DNA of 64,000 nucleotides, taken from NCBI RefSeq assembly GCF_013085465.1, contig NZ_CP049838.1, forward strand, positions 8,122,001-8,186,000, written 5' to 3'. The position numbers and the translations under genes are program-made. Below the pieces are notes generated by a model. It saw nothing but the letters and a program-made list of their open reading frames with translations. It was not told the origin of the DNA and searched no databases. This document shows positions 25,310 through 34,959 of this stretch, piece after piece; positions within the stretch are counted from its first letter, which is position 1; every line of letters starts with the position of its first letter. The DNA comes from Streptomyces asoensis. GTDB taxonomy: Bacteria > Actinomycetota > Actinomycetes > Streptomycetales > Streptomycetaceae.

Positions 25310-26560
25310 TCAGATCACCCCGTTCGACTTGAGCAGGCGCAGCTCCTCGTCCCCGAGGCCGAGTTCGCCGACGTACACCTCTTCGTTGTGTTCGCCGAGC
25401 AGCGGTGAGCCGGTCACCTCGACGGGGGAGTCGGAGAGCTTGAGGGGGCTGCCGACGGTCACGAACTCGCCGCGCCGCGGGTGCGGTACGCGGACCACCA
25501 TCTCGTTGGCGACCAGCGACTCGTCCTCGATGATCTCCTTGGTGGACAGGATCGGCCCGCACGGGATGTTGTGGGCGTTGAGCCTCTCCAGCACCTCCCA
25601 CTTGGGCAGTGTCGAGGACCACTCCTCGATCAGCTGGAACATCTTGCCGAGCTTGGGCAGCCGGGCCTCGGGCGTCGCCCACTCGGGGGCGTCGGCCAGC
25701 TCGGGCCGGCCGATCAGCTCACTGAGCGGCTGCCAGCCGACGGGCTGCACGATGACGTACACGTAGTCGTTGGGGCCGCCCGGCGCGCACTTGACCGCCC
25801 AGCCGGGCTGCCCGCCGCCGGACGCGTTTCCCGATCGGGGAACCTCGTCGCCGAAGTCCTCGTTGGGATATTCAGCGAGCGGTCCGTGTGCCAGGCGTTG
25901 CTGGTCCCGCAGTTTCACCCGGCACAGGTTGAGTACGGCGTGCTGCATGGCCACGTTGACCCGCTGCCCGCGCCCGGTGTTCTCCCGCTGGTACAGCGCC
26001 GCGAGAATCCCCGCCACGGCGTGCACACCCGTCCCCGAGTCCCCGATCTGGGCTCCCGTCGCCAGCGGCGGCCCGTCCTCGAATCCGGTGGTCGACATCG
26101 ACCCGCCCATGGCCTGTGCGACGACCTCGTACGCCTTGAAGTTGGTGTACGGGCCGTCCCCGAACCCCTTGATGGAGGCATAGACGATCCGCGGATTGAT
26201 CTCCTGGATGCGGTCCCAGGTGAACCCCATGCGGTCGACCGCGCCCGGACCGAAGTTCTCGACCATGACGTCGGAGCGCCGGATGAGCTCGGTGAGGATC
26301 TCCTTGCCGCGTTCGGTCTTGGTGTTGAGGGTGATGCTCCGCTTGTTGCAGTTGAGCATCGTGAAGTAGAGGGAGTCGACGTCCGGGAGGTCGCGCAACT
26401 GCTTGCGCGTGATGTCACCCGACGGCGCCTCCAGTTTGACGACGTCCGCGCCGAGCCAGGCGAGCAGCTGGGTCGCGGACGGGCCGGACTGGACGTGCGT
26501 CATGTCGAGGACGCGGATGCCTTCGAGAGCCTTGGCCGTTGTTCCTGTCGTGGGGGTCAT
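25310..26560 (-). CDS. frc: Formyl-CoA:oxalate CoA-transferase (class III, CaiB/BaiF)
   Basis: A 416-residue protein. ATG 26560 ([18 protein letters not shown]) is preferred; a GTG three codons upstream is possible. Class III CoA-transferase features are clear: [36 protein letters not shown], the catalytic Asp in [17 protein letters not shown] (about residue 174; Asp169 in the Oxalobacter enzyme) and the glycine loop [12 protein letters not shown] that closes over the active site in Frc. It moves CoA from formyl-CoA to oxalate, giving oxalyl-CoA. It lies 10 bp after the ThDP lyase and 1 bp before the synthetase. Other oxalate or carboxylate acceptors are possible. Confidence 0.88.
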   Translation of the reverse strand: MTPTTGTTAKALEGIRVLDMTHVQSGPSATQLLAWLGADVVKLEAPSGDITRKQLRDLPDVDSLYFTMLNCNKRSITLNTKTERGKEILTELIRRSDVMVENFGPGAVDRMGFTWDRIQEINPRIVYASIKGFGDGPYTNFKAYEVVAQAMGGSMSTTGFEDGPPLATGAQIGDSGTGVHAVAGILAALYQRENTGRGQRVNVAMQHAVLNLCRVKLRDQQRLAHGPLAEYPNEDFGDEVPRSGNASGGGQPGWAVKCAPGGPNDYVYVIVQPVGWQPLSELIGRPELADAPEWATPEARLPKLGKMFQLIEEWSSTLPKWEVLERLNAHNIPCGPILSTKEIIEDESLVANEMVVRVPHPRRGEFVTVGSPLKLSDSPVEVTGSPLLGEHNEEVYVGELGLGDEELRLLKSNGVI

Positions 26561-26570
26561 GGGGGGCACC

Positions 26571-28253
26571 TCACTTGTACATCGTCTGGTTCATCGTTCC
26601 GGGGGCGTAGGCGTCCGGGTCGACCCAGACGTTGATCAGCGAGGGCTTCCCGGACTCGCGGGCGCGTCGCAGCGCGGGGCCGATGTCCGCGGGGTCGCGC
26701 ACCTCCTCGCCGTGACCGCCCAGCATCTGCGCGAACTTGTCGTAGTGGACGTCGCCGAGGGTGTTGCCGACCCGCTCGCGCTCGAGGCCGTACTTGGCGG
26801 CCTGGCCGTAACGGATCTGGTTCATGGAGGAGTTGTTGCCGACGATCCCGACGAAGGGGAGGTCGTAGCGCACGAGGGTCTCGAAGTCCCAGCCGGTGAG
26901 CGAGAACGCGCCGTCGCCGAAGAGGGCGACGACCTCCTTGTCGGGCCGTGCCTGCTTGGCCGCCAGCACGAAGGGGACGCCGACGCCGAGGGTGCCCAGC
27001 GGACCCGGGTCCATCCAGTGGCCCGGCGACTTGGGCTGTACGACCTGGCCGGAGAAGGTGACGATGTCGCCGCCGTCGCCGATGTAGATCGAGTCCTCGG
27101 TGAGGAAGTCGTTGATCTCGCTCACCAGGCGGTAGGGGTGGATGGGGGAGGCGTCCGACCGCAGGTGCGGCAGCCGCTTGTCGATGGCGCTCCGCTCGGC
27201 CGCGCGCAGCTCGTCGAGCCATTCCTTGCGCTTGGACGCACCCCCGTTGATGCGCCCGGAGGCGGCCTCGGTCACCGACTTCAGCACCAGTGAGGCGTCG
27301 CCGACGATCCCGAGGTCGATGTCGCGGTTCTTGCCGACGGTGCGGTAGTCGAGGTCGATCTGGACGACCGTCGCGTCCGGCGACAGCCGCTTGCCGTACC
27401 CCATGCGGAAGTCGAAGGGCGTGCCGACGATCACGATGACGTCGGCGCCCGAGAAGGCGTAGCGGCGGGACAGCTGGAAGTGGTGCGGGTCGCCCGGGGG
27501 CAGGGTGCCGCGGCCGGCGCCGTTCATGTAGGCGGGGATGTTCAGGGTGCGCACCAGCTCGATGGCGGCCGCGGTGCCCCGGGTCGTCCAGACCTGGCTG
27601 CCCAGCAGGATCGCGGGCTTCTCGGCGTGCACGAGCAGGTCGGCGAGCTTGTCGACCGCCTCGGGGTCGCCGGCCGAGCGGGTCGAGGCGCGGTAGGCGC
27701 CGGGCCGCGGCACCCGGGCCTTCGCCGCCGGCACCTTGGCGTCGAGGACGTCGCGTGGGATCTCCAGGAAGGCGGGGCCGGGCGCGCCGTGATAGCACTC
27801 ACGGAACGCCATCGACACCATGTCCGCCGCGCGCGCCGTGTCCGGTACCGCCGCGGCGAACTTGGTGATCGGCGTCATCATGTCGACGTGCGGCAGGTCC
27901 TGGAGCGACCCCATCTTGTGCTGGGTGAGCGCCCCCTGGCCGCCGATCAGCAGCATCGGGGACTCCGCGCGGAAGGCGTTGGCGACACCGGTGACGGCGT
28001 CGGTGGTGCCGGGTCCTGCCGTGACGACCGCGCAGCCGGGCTTGCCGGTGATGCGCGCGTAGCCGTCGGCGGCGTGGGCGGCGACCTGTTCGTGGCGTAC
28101 GTCGACGACTTCTATGCCCTCGTCGACGCAGCCGTCGTAGATGTCGATGATGTGGCCGCCGCACAAGGTGTAGATGCGGTCGACCCCCTCTGCCTTGAGT
28201 GCCTTGGCAACGAGATGACCACCGGAAATCAGGTCCTGGGTGTCGTCGGGCAT
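26571..28253 (-). CDS. ThDP-dependent enzyme, oxalyl-CoA decarboxylase / 2-hydroxyacyl-CoA lyase-like
   Basis: A 560-residue protein. ATG 28253 ([20 protein letters not shown]) is chosen over codons 16 triplets upstream because the family domain starts here. The three domains of acetolactate-synthase-like enzymes are visible: [20 protein letters not shown] with the Glu that activates ThDP, a central nucleotide-binding-like domain ([20 protein letters not shown]), and the ThDP-Mg motif [20 protein letters not shown] ending in GNN. The neighbouring frc suggests oxalyl-CoA decarboxylase. However, the region [12 protein letters not shown] does not carry the Tyr-Glu pair of the Oxalobacter enzyme and looks closer to 2-hydroxyacyl-CoA lyase or acetolactate synthase. 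Confidence 0.8.
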   Translation of the reverse strand: MPDDTQDLISGGHLVAKALKAEGVDRIYTLCGGHIIDIYDGCVDEGIEVVDVRHEQVAAHAADGYARITGKPGCAVVTAGPGTTDAVTGVANAFRAESPMLLIGGQGALTQHKMGSLQDLPHVDMMTPITKFAAAVPDTARAADMVSMAFRECYHGAPGPAFLEIPRDVLDAKVPAAKARVPRPGAYRASTRSAGDPEAVDKLADLLVHAEKPAILLGSQVWTTRGTAAAIELVRTLNIPAYMNGAGRGTLPPGDPHHFQLSRRYAFSGADVIVIVGTPFDFRMGYGKRLSPDATVVQIDLDYRTVGKNRDIDLGIVGDASLVLKSVTEAASGRINGGASKRKEWLDELRAAERSAIDKRLPHLRSDASPIHPYRLVSEINDFLTEDSIYIGDGGDIVTFSGQVVQPKSPGHWMDPGPLGTLGVGVPFVLAAKQARPDKEVVALFGDGAFSLTGWDFETLVRYDLPFVGIVGNNSSMNQIRYGQAAKYGLERERVGNTLGDVHYDKFAQMLGGHGEEVRDPADIGPALRRARESGKPSLINVWVDPDAYAPGTMNQTMYK

Positions 28254-28304
28254 GGCGAAGTCCCGTCCCTTCGTAGGGGGTGGAAGGCTCTCGCGGTACA
28301 TTGC

Positions 28305-28326
28305 ATACAGTCGACGAATACTGTAT
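28305..28326. promoter_or_regulatory. ATACAGT-N8-ACTGTAT operator in the divergent promoter region
   Basis: ATACAGT at 28305-28311 and ACTGTAT at 28320-28326 form a perfect 7-bp inverted repeat with an 8-base spacer, AT-rich against its surroundings. It lies 52 bp before the ThDP gene start and 124 bp before sucC on the other strand, so one regulator could control both operons. TAC/GTA half-sites of this type are usual for GntR-family proteins; the regulator itself is not adjacent. Confidence 0.6.
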
Positions 28327-28449
28327 GAAGCTTGTTATCCCGCATCCGATGGGTGGTGTCCAGGGGGCGTGCGGCACTTTCGGTCATCGGAGTTCGGCCT
28401 CGGGACGGCTCGGCGGACTTCGGATTCGACTTCACAGACGGGAGCCGAG

Positions 28450-29580
28450 ATGGACCTGTACGAACACCAGGCAAGGGAACTCTTCGCGGAACACGGCATC
28501 GCGGTCCCCCGGGCCGAGGTGACCGACTCGCCCAAGGAGGCGCGCGAGATAGCTCGTCGGCTCGGTGGGCGAGTGGTGGTGAAGGCCCAGGTCAAGACGG
28601 GTGGCCGGGGCAAGGCGGGCGGCGTCGGGCTCGCCGCCGATCCGGCCGCGGCCGAACTGACGGCACGACAGATCCTCGGCATGGACATCAAGGGGCACAC
28701 GGTCGGCACGGTGATGCTGGCCCAACCCGCCGACATCGAGACGGAGTTCTACGTCTCCTATGTGCTGGACCGCGCAGCCGGCCGTTTCCTCGCGATCGCC
28801 TCCGCCGAGGGGGGCATGGAGATCGAGGAGGTCGCCGCCACCCGGCCCGCGGCGGTCGCCCGCATCCCCGTAGACCCGGCGGAGGGCGTCACCTCGGCGA
28901 AGGCCGGCGAGATCGCCGCCGCGGCCGGACTGCCCGCGCAGACCGCGGACGTACTCGTCCGGCTGTGGCAGGTGCTGATCCGGGAGGACGCCCTCCTCGT
29001 CGAGGTCAACCCGCTCGTCCGCACCCGGCAGGGGCAGATCCTCGCCCTCGACGGCAAGGTCACCCTCGACGACAACGCGTCCTTCCGGCAGTCACGTTGG
29101 GGTGCTCAGGCCGCGGAGCACGGGGACCCGCTGGAGGCGGCGGCCGCGGCCAAGGGCCTCAACTACGTGAAACTGGACGGCGAGGTCGGCATCATCGGCA
29201 ACGGCGCAGGACTCGTCATGTCGACCCTCGACGTCGTGGCGGGCTGCGGCGCCCGCCCGGCCAACTTTCTCGACATCGGTGGCGGCGCGTCCGCCGAGAT
29301 CATGGCCGACGGACTGTCGGTCATCCTCTCCGACCCCGCCGTGAAGTCGGTCTTCGTCAACGTCTTCGGTGGCATCACCGCGTGCGACGCGGTCGCCGAG
29401 GGCATCGTGCGCGCCCTGGACGCCGTACGGCTGACCAAGCCGCTCGTCGTCCGGCTCGACGGGAACAACGCGGCCCGGGGGCGGGCGATCCTCGACACCC
29501 ACCGGCATCCGCTGGTCCAGCAGGCCACCACCATGGACGGCGCCGCCCGCCGTGCCGCCGAACTCGCCACCGCAGTCTGA
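28450..29580 (+). CDS. sucC: Succinate-CoA ligase (ADP-forming) beta subunit
   Basis: A 376-residue protein. ATG 28450 ([17 protein letters not shown]) matches the universal SucC start and follows GGGAGCCGAG. ATP-grasp features include [20 protein letters not shown] and [20 protein letters not shown] (metal site), and the C-terminal [18 protein letters not shown] and [18 protein letters not shown]. With SucD it links succinyl-CoA to substrate-level phosphorylation in the TCA cycle, or activates a similar acid. This is probably a second copy, since the context is the oxalate-type module rather than TCA genes. It is divergent from the ThDP lyase. Confidence 0.93.
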   Translation: MDLYEHQARELFAEHGIAVPRAEVTDSPKEAREIARRLGGRVVVKAQVKTGGRGKAGGVGLAADPAAAELTARQILGMDIKGHTVGTVMLAQPADIETEFYVSYVLDRAAGRFLAIASAEGGMEIEEVAATRPAAVARIPVDPAEGVTSAKAGEIAAAAGLPAQTADVLVRLWQVLIREDALLVEVNPLVRTRQGQILALDGKVTLDDNASFRQSRWGAQAAEHGDPLEAAAAAKGLNYVKLDGEVGIIGNGAGLVMSTLDVVAGCGARPANFLDIGGGASAEIMADGLSVILSDPAVKSVFVNVFGGITACDAVAEGIVRALDAVRLTKPLVVRLDGNNAARGRAILDTHRHPLVQQATTMDGAARRAAELATAV

Positions 29581-29592
29581 GGAGACGACACC

Positions 29593-30477
29593 ATGGCCAT
29601 CTACCTCACCAAGGAGAGCAAGGTCCTCGTCCAGGGCATGACCGGTGTCGAGGGTATGAAGCACACCCGGCGCATGCTCGCGGCCGGCACGAACATCGTC
29701 GGCGGCGTCAACCCGCGCAAGGCGGGCCGGGCCGTCGACTTCGACGACCGTGCGGTGCCCGTCTTCGGGTCGGTCGTCGACGGTATGCAGTCGACCGGCG
29801 CCGACGTCACCGTCGTCTTCGTGCCGCCCGCCTTCACCAAGACCGCCGTCATCGAGGCAGCCGACGCCGGGATCGGTCTCGCCGTCGTCATCACCGAGGG
29901 CATCCCGGTCCATGACTCCGTCGCCTTCACCACCCACGCCGCGGCACGCGGAACGCGCGTCATCGGCCCCAACTGCCCCGGTCTGATCACCCCCGGCCAG
30001 TCCAACGCGGGCATCATCCCGGCCGACATCACCAAGCCGGGCCGCATCGGCCTGGTCTCCAAGTCCGGCACGCTCACCTACCAACTCATGTACGAACTGC
30101 GTGACATCGGCTTCTCGACCTGCGTCGGCATCGGCGGCGACCCGGTCATCGGCACCAGCCACATCGACTGCCTGGCCGCCTTCGAGAAGGACCCCGACAC
30201 CGAACTCGTCGTCCTCATCGGCGAGATCGGCGGCGACGCGGAGGAGCGAGCAGCCGCCTACGTCCGCGAGCACGTCACCAAACCCGTCGTCGGCTACGTC
30301 GCCGGCTTCACCGCTCCCGAGGGCAGGACCATGGGGCACGCGGGCGCGATCGTCTCCGGCTCCTCGGGGACCGCGCAGGCGAAGAAGGCGGCGCTGGAAG
30401 CGGCGGGGGTACGGGTGGGCGCCACGCCGACCGAGACCGCGCGTCTCGTACTCGCCGTACTGGACGAAGGAGCCTGA
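29593..30477 (+). CDS. sucD: Succinate-CoA ligase alpha subunit
   Basis: A 294-residue protein, 12 bp after sucC, with GAGGAGACGACACC before ATG 29593. The CoA-binding domain has [20 protein letters not shown] and [13 protein letters not shown]. The ligase domain has [40 protein letters not shown] and the active-site His in [17 protein letters not shown]. It forms the catalytic heterodimer with SucC. Beside frc and the ThDP enzyme it might instead handle an oxalyl-, formyl- or hydroxyacyl-CoA; the sequence alone does not decide. Confidence 0.93.
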   Translation: MAIYLTKESKVLVQGMTGVEGMKHTRRMLAAGTNIVGGVNPRKAGRAVDFDDRAVPVFGSVVDGMQSTGADVTVVFVPPAFTKTAVIEAADAGIGLAVVITEGIPVHDSVAFTTHAAARGTRVIGPNCPGLITPGQSNAGIIPADITKPGRIGLVSKSGTLTYQLMYELRDIGFSTCVGIGGDPVIGTSHIDCLAAFEKDPDTELVVLIGEIGGDAEERAAAYVREHVTKPVVGYVAGFTAPEGRTMGHAGAIVSGSSGTAQAKKAALEAAGVRVGATPTETARLVLAVLDEGA

Positions 30478-30488
30478 CCCGACCGAAG

Positions 30489-30505
30489 GGTGACGTGCCG
30501 TCACC
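30489..30505. promoter_or_regulatory. Perfect inverted repeat GGTGACG-TGC-CGTCACC
   Basis: Two 7-bp arms with a 3-base centre lie 11 bp after sucD and 85 bp before the aldehyde dehydrogenase start. The short loop favours a DNA operator over an RNA terminator. No regulator was assigned; the MarR gene downstream is a candidate. Confidence 0.4.
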
Positions 30506-30590
30506 TCACGCAGCCGCCGTGCCTCGCCGGCGTCTCCGTAGCCATGCACCACCCCGCCCCCGACTGTGCACCGAGAGCGGAGCAGCCCAA

Positions 30591-32141
30591 ATGGCAACCA
30601 CCCTCACCCTCAAATCCGGAACCTCCTGGCCCGACACCTGGCAGCGGTGCCTCTCCGTCGCCCCCGAGGCCTTCCGCGACGACCGTGTCCTCAACCTCTG
30701 GAACGCCTCCTGGCAGGCCGACGGCCGTACGCTGCCGGCCACCAGCCCGGTCGACGGCAGCCCGATCGCCGGCCCGCCCCGACTGGACGGGGTCACCGCC
30801 CACCAAGCCGTCCGCGCCGGCCTGGACCAGCACCGCGCCTGGCGGCACGTCCCGCTGGAGGAGCGGCGCGCCCGCATCGCCGCCACCCTCGACGCCCTCG
30901 CCGAACACCGCGAACTCCTCGCCGTCCTCCTCGTCTGGGAGATCGGCAAGCCCTGGCGGCTCGCGCAGGCCGATGTCGACCGGGCCGTCGACGGCGTGCG
31001 CTGGTACGTCGACGGCATCGAACCCATGCTGGACGGGCGGGCACCGCTGGACGGCCCGGTATCCAACATCGCGAGCTGGAACTACCCGATGAGCGTGCTC
31101 GTTCACGCATTGCTGGTACAGGCACTGGCAGGCAACGCGGTCATCGCCAAGACCCCGACCGACGGCGGTGTCGCCACTCTGACACTGGCCTGTGCGCTCG
31201 CCGCACGCGAGGGCGTCCCGATCACCCTCGTCAGCGGCAGCGGCGGCGAGCTGTCCCAGGCGCTGGTCCGGGCGCCCGAGATCGGCTGTGTCTCCTTCGT
31301 CGGCGGCCGCGACACCGGCGCCGCGGTGGCCACGGCCGTCGCCGACCTCGGCAAGCGACACATACTCGAACAGGAAGGACTCAACACCTGGGGCATCTGG
31401 AACTACTCGGACTGGGACACCCTCTCCGCGGTCGTGCCCAAGCTCTTCGACTACGGCAAACAACGGTGCACGGCGTACCCGCGATTCGTCGTCCAGCGCG
31501 CCCTGTTCGACGAGTTCCTGGCGGCATACCTCCCGGCGGTGCGCACGCTGACCCTCGGGCACCCGCTCGCCGTGGACAAGCGTGACGACCCGTATCCCCG
31601 GCTGGACTTCGGACCGGTGATCAACGCGGCCAAGGCCAAGGAACTGCACGACCAGATCGCCGAGGCCATCGACCGGGGCGCGGTCCCGCTGTACCGCGGC
31701 AGGCCGGCCGAGGCCCGTTTCCTGCCCGGCCAGGACACCTCGGCGTACGTCCAGCCCGTCACGCTCCTCGGACCACCGCCGTCCTCTCCGCTGCACCACG
31801 CGGAGCCGTTCGGGCCGGTCGACACCATCGTCCTGGTCGACACCGAGGCGGAGCTGCTGGCCGCCATGAACGCGTCCAACGGCGCACTCGTCGCCACGCT
31901 GTCCACGGACGACCGGAGCACCTACGACCGGCTGGCCCCGCAGATCCGCGCGTTCAAGGTCGGCCACGGCACAGCCCGCTCCCGCGGGGACCGCGACGAG
32001 CTCTTCGGCGGTTTCGGCGCGTCCTGGCGGGGCGCGTTCGTCGGCGGGGAGCTGCTGGTGCGCGCGGTGACACAGGGGCCGGCGGGGGAGAGGCTGCCCG
32101 GGAACTTCCCGGACTACCAGCTGATGCCCTCTGTCGGCTGA
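30591..32141 (+). CDS. NAD(P)-dependent aldehyde dehydrogenase family protein
   Basis: A 516-residue protein. ATG 30591 (MATTLTLKSGTSWPDTW) is chosen because the ALDH fold begins after it and the upstream frame is low-complexity; GAGAGCGGAGC precedes it. Signatures are IASWNYPMSVLVHALLVQAL (the N of the oxyanion hole), SFVGGRDTGAAVA, the general base Glu in ILEQEGLNTWG and the nucleophile Cys in YGKQRCTAYPRF. It should oxidise an aldehyde to an acid or CoA ester in the cytoplasm. It is on the same strand as sucCD and 113 bp downstream, so it may belong to the same metabolic module, for example for glyoxylate- or formyl-derived aldehydes. Confidence 0.87.
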   Translation: MATTLTLKSGTSWPDTWQRCLSVAPEAFRDDRVLNLWNASWQADGRTLPATSPVDGSPIAGPPRLDGVTAHQAVRAGLDQHRAWRHVPLEERRARIAATLDALAEHRELLAVLLVWEIGKPWRLAQADVDRAVDGVRWYVDGIEPMLDGRAPLDGPVSNIASWNYPMSVLVHALLVQALAGNAVIAKTPTDGGVATLTLACALAAREGVPITLVSGSGGELSQALVRAPEIGCVSFVGGRDTGAAVATAVADLGKRHILEQEGLNTWGIWNYSDWDTLSAVVPKLFDYGKQRCTAYPRFVVQRALFDEFLAAYLPAVRTLTLGHPLAVDKRDDPYPRLDFGPVINAAKAKELHDQIAEAIDRGAVPLYRGRPAEARFLPGQDTSAYVQPVTLLGPPPSSPLHHAEPFGPVDTIVLVDTEAELLAAMNASNGALVATLSTDDRSTYDRLAPQIRAFKVGHGTARSRGDRDELFGGFGASWRGAFVGGELLVRAVTQGPAGERLPGNFPDYQLMPSVG

Positions 32142-32278
32142 TGCCCCGACCGCACACGTCCGGCCGGGTCCCGCAGGTCAGGGCAGGTCCGGCAGGTCGG
32201 GCCAGGGGAGCGTCCCCACGGTTCGATCATCAGTGCAGCGGACGATCAGTGGTTGGTACGGACCGATATTCTCGGGGC

Positions 32279-32734
32279 ATGGTGAGTGATCGAGAAGCGC
32301 AGTCCGGGCCCCAGGAGTACCGGCTCGGCCACCTCCTCCAGCACGCACAGGCCAAACTGGCCAGGAAGTCCGCGGAAGCACTCGTCCCGTACGGGGTCGA
32401 CGGCCGCGAGTTGGCGGTCCTGGTCGTGCTCGCCGATGAAGAAACGTTGTCGCAGGCCGAGGCGGCGGGCCGGCTCGGCGTCGATCGCACCACGATGGTG
32501 GCGCTCGTCGACGGCCTGGAGGACCACGGCCTGGTGGAACGGCGGCGCGACCCTCAAGACCGCCGCCGGAACATCGTCCGGCTCACGGACGCCGGTCTGG
32601 TCTGCCTGGAGCGGGCCGAGGAGGCGCGCCGGGCCGCGGAGCGCCGGTTCCTCGCCCCGCTGGACGAGCAGGCGGCGGCCGCGTTGCTGCGGGCGCTGCG
32701 GATGCTCGTCGTCGAGGAGCCGACGGTGAAGTGA
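32279..32734 (+). CDS. MarR-family transcriptional regulator
   Basis: A 151-residue protein. ATG 32279 (MVSDREAQSGPQEY) is preferred over the longer open frame. It may be leaderless, since GATATT stands 8 bases before the start and no ribosome site is seen. The winged helix is LVVLADEETLSQAEAAGRLG with the recognition helix DRTTMVALVDGLEDHGLVER and wing RRDPQDRRRNIVRLT, typical of MarR. It probably binds DNA as a dimer and responds to a small aromatic or acid ligand. Its target may be the aldehyde dehydrogenase gene or itself; GATCATCAGTG and GATCAGTGG half-sites lie at 32225-32253. Confidence 0.88.
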   Translation: MVSDREAQSGPQEYRLGHLLQHAQAKLARKSAEALVPYGVDGRELAVLVVLADEETLSQAEAAGRLGVDRTTMVALVDGLEDHGLVERRRDPQDRRRNIVRLTDAGLVCLERAEEARRAAERRFLAPLDEQAAAALLRALRMLVVEEPTVK

Positions 32735-32877
32735 TCGTCCGGTCACCCGGTGTGAGGTGCCCGCGCGGCGGTCCCGTCACCCGTGCGGCCAGCGGATATG
32801 CAGGTGAGAGGCACCGCGAAAGCTTGGTATTGTTGTGCCTGTCGCCGCGGGGAGAACTCACGCAGCGGCAACACCTT

Positions 32878-32962
32878 GTCCGGGTGGCGGAATGGCAGAC
32901 GCGCTAGCTTGAGGTGCTAGTGCCCTTTATCGGGCGTGGGGGTTCAAGTCCCCCCTCGGACA
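32878..32962 (+). tRNA. tRNA-Leu (anticodon GAG)
   Basis: An 85-nt cloverleaf without encoded CCA. Acceptor GTCCGGG (32878-32884) pairs with CTCGGAC (32955-32961, one G-U) and A is the discriminator. The anticodon stem CTAGC/GCTAG encloses TTGAGGT, giving anticodon GAG. A long variable arm (TGCCCTTTATCGGGCG) marks a class II tRNA, and the T arm has GGTTCAAGTCC. A TATTGT about 45 bases upstream may be its -10 box. Confidence 0.96.
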
Positions 32963-33010
32963 CTCTCACTCTCCGTACCGAGCGACTTCCGCTCGGTGAG
33001 CGGCCAATTG

Positions 33011-33049
33011 CCCGCATTCGGCGTTCTGCCGGATGCGGGTTTTGTTGTT
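33011..33049 (+). terminator. Intrinsic terminator after tRNA-Leu
   Basis: CCCGCATTCGGC and GCCGGATGCGGG form a 12-bp stem with one G-U pair and a GTTCT loop, followed by TTTTGTTGTTT. This is a canonical Rho-independent terminator with a real U-tract, which is rare in such GC-rich DNA. Confidence 0.9.
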
Positions 33050-33394
33050 TCCGTAACCCTTGGCTCCGGAATGTCGCGGAAGCCCGTTTATCGGTTGTCC
33101 CGTCGGGCTGTGCGCCATCCCGCTTGCGGGGTCACTTCCCGGTCACTCCGCCGTTGCTTGCCGGCATCGCTGACGATCCGTCAATGTTCACCTCAGTCAG
33201 CATATTGACGGTCTGTGACTCCATCTTGTGGTGATACGATCACGCTCGCTTGTAGAGCGGGCGGATGGGTGCAAGACGACATCTCCGACTACGGGGACAG
33301 TCCGGGCGGTCACCCGTCAATGCGGGCGGTCCGCCGGTCCACCCGCGTTGACGGGAATTCAGCAACTGGCCGTCAGTCGCCTGAAGAGAGTCTT
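33050..33394 (+). promoter_or_regulatory. Regulatory region upstream of the conservon
   Basis: No gene is seen in these 345 bp. It contains TTGACG at 33205-33210 (a possible -35 box, but no good -10 at 17 bp), the inverted repeat GTGAT-ACG-ATCAC at 33231-33243, and a wider pair GTCAAT/ATTGAC at about 33179-33209. A 14-bp stem, CCCGTCAATGCGGG (33313-33326) with CCCGCGTTGACGGG (33342-33355, one G-U), probably forms in the mRNA leader about 40 bases before the cvnA start. Confidence 0.5.
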
Positions 33395-34561
33395 ATGACG
33401 CATTACATACAGAACCCGGTACTCTGGGCTCTCCTCGTGGCCGTACTCGTCGCAGTCGCCCTCATTGTTCGCCAGCGCAGGGCGGCGCGTGCCTTGAGGC
33501 AGGAGATCGCGGGGCTCAGGTCTCACTACTCCGCGTTGGAAAACGAGTACGCGCAATCCGTAGAGGCAGCTCAGGAACAAGCCGAAGAGGCTACGAAAAC
33601 GGTCCTCAAGTCCGCGATGCGGACCCTTCAGGGCCTTGCCGCGGAACAGCAGTTGATTGTTTCCCGGCTTCAGAACAAATATGGCGAGTCGGTCATCCTC
33701 CAGGACCTCCTGGAGATCGACCACACGAACTCGCAGTTCGGTCGGCGGGCCCAGTCCATCGCCGTTCTCTGCGACGGCTGGCTGGGGCGCGCACGTGATG
33801 TCGCGTCCGTGTACGACGTGGTACGCAGTGCGCAGGGCAGGGTTCGCCATTACCGGCGGGTGGAAATTCTCTCGCAGGTCGACTTCGGCATCACGAGCCG
33901 TGCGGTCGAACCGGTCGCACTGGCCCTCGCCGAACTGCTCGACAACGCCACGAGCTATTCCAGCCCGGACACCGTCGTCGAAATCAACATTCGTACCGTG
34001 CCCAAGGGTATTTGCATCGTCGTCGACGACGCCGGTGTCGGTATGAATGACGAAGAGCGCGCCCGTGCCGACAAACTCCTGTCGAGCCAGCGGGTCTCGG
34101 GTGTTTCCGCACTCGGCAACCCGCCGCAGTTCGGTTTCGCGGTGATCGGTGTGCTCAGCGAGCGCTTCGGCTTCGAGGTGTCGGTGGACTCCACCTCCCC
34201 CTACGGAGGCGTCCGGGCGGTCCTCCTCCTGCCGCACGACCTGCTCACCAACGCGCCCGAGCAGAAGGAACCGGCTCCGGTCGTTCCCGCCGCCGCCGCC
34301 CCGGCCCGCAGCGGCCCCGAAGGCGGGCTTTCCACCAGCACCACCGCCGACGGCCTGCCGAAGCGGCGTCGCAAGCGGCCCATGGCCATCGTGCCCGGCA
34401 GTGCGTCCGCGTCCACTCCCGCCCGCACGGGCGCCGAGACGGCGGCGATCATGGGCGCCTTCCAGCGAGGCACCCAGTCGGGCCGGGCCACGCCTGCGAG
34501 TCCCGCGGAAAAGTCGAGCAGCACCCGTGGTGCTGGCAGCGAAGGGCATGAGGTCTCGTGA
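33395..34561 (+). CDS. cvnA: Conservon sensor-kinase-like ATPase CvnA
   Basis: A 388-residue membrane protein. ATG 33395 (MTHYIQNPVLWALLVAVL) follows GAAGAGAG and opens a single transmembrane helix (residues 8-26). A coiled-coil (residues 30-90) and a histidine-kinase-type ATPase follow: N-box ALAELLDNATSYSSPDT, G1 VVDDAGVGMNDEE and a G2-like FGFAVIGVLSERFGF. The phosphoacceptor His box is not evident, as in known CvnA proteins. It is thought to act as receptor-like partner of the roadblock protein and GTPase encoded next. The C-terminal 100 residues are Pro/Ala-rich and basic. GTGA overlap with cvnB. Confidence 0.9.
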   Translation: MTHYIQNPVLWALLVAVLVAVALIVRQRRAARALRQEIAGLRSHYSALENEYAQSVEAAQEQAEEATKTVLKSAMRTLQGLAAEQQLIVSRLQNKYGESVILQDLLEIDHTNSQFGRRAQSIAVLCDGWLGRARDVASVYDVVRSAQGRVRHYRRVEILSQVDFGITSRAVEPVALALAELLDNATSYSSPDTVVEINIRTVPKGICIVVDDAGVGMNDEERARADKLLSSQRVSGVSALGNPPQFGFAVIGVLSERFGFEVSVDSTSPYGGVRAVLLLPHDLLTNAPEQKEPAPVVPAAAAPARSGPEGGLSTSTTADGLPKRRRKRPMAIVPGSASASTPARTGAETAAIMGAFQRGTQSGRATPASPAEKSSSTRGAGSEGHEVS

Positions 34562-34959
34562 ACGACGATCTGTCATGGATGCTTGACAGTGCCTTGGAGA
34601 TACCTGGGGCCCTGCACGCAGTCCTGATCTCCGCGGACGGCCTGCTGATGGCGCGGACGCAGGACTTCGACAAGGACGACGCGGACCGGGTGGCCGCCGC
34701 GATGAGCGGTGTGCAGTCGCTCAGCCGCTCGCTCGCGTTCTTCTGCGAGGACCCGCAGATGGGGTGGCGTCAGACGCTGGTCGAGTTCGACGGGGGATGG
34801 GTCTTCCTGATCTCCGCCGGCGAGGGTGCCTACCTCGGCGTCTCCGCCTCGCCGGACGTCGACATGGCGGACATCACCTTCCGGATGCAGCAGCTCGTCG
34901 GCCAGCTCGGCAAGGCGCTGACGACACCGCCGCGCGAGAACCTCGGCGCGCGGTCATGA
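34558..34959 (+). CDS. cvnB: Roadblock/LC7 domain protein CvnB
   Basis: A 133-residue protein starting at GTG 34558 in a GTGA overlap with cvnA. One roadblock domain fills it: LDSALEIPGALHAVLISADG, a central MSGVQSLSRSLAFFCED and VFLISAGEGAYLGVSASPD. Such small MglB-like proteins bind and regulate the partner GTPase. In conservons CvnB, CvnC and CvnD form a membrane-associated complex with CvnA, resembling a eukaryotic G-protein relay. Overlap with cvnC is again 4 bases. Confidence 0.93.
   Translation: MNDDLSWMLDSALEIPGALHAVLISADGLLMARTQDFDKDDADRVAAAMSGVQSLSRSLAFFCEDPQMGWRQTLVEFDGGWVFLISAGEGAYLGVSASPDVDMADITFRMQQLVGQLGKALTTPPRENLGARS

Noticed and set aside
23410..25332. 640-codon open frame on the plus strand opposite the acyl-CoA synthetase
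   Set aside because: The minus strand has ATP-grasp, CoA-binding and phosphohistidine motifs; the plus-strand translation is Arg/Asp-rich without domains.
26571..28253. ThDP enzyme as glyoxylate carboligase or pyruvate oxidase
   Set aside because: The operon with frc and the presence of the activating Glu in VVDVRHEQ argue against glyoxylate carboligase, which lacks that Glu; no FAD-oxidase pattern was seen.
32878..33049. tRNA-Leu as an integration site of a mobile element
   Set aside because: No integrase, phage gene or second copy of the tRNA 3' end was seen; housekeeping-type genes follow.
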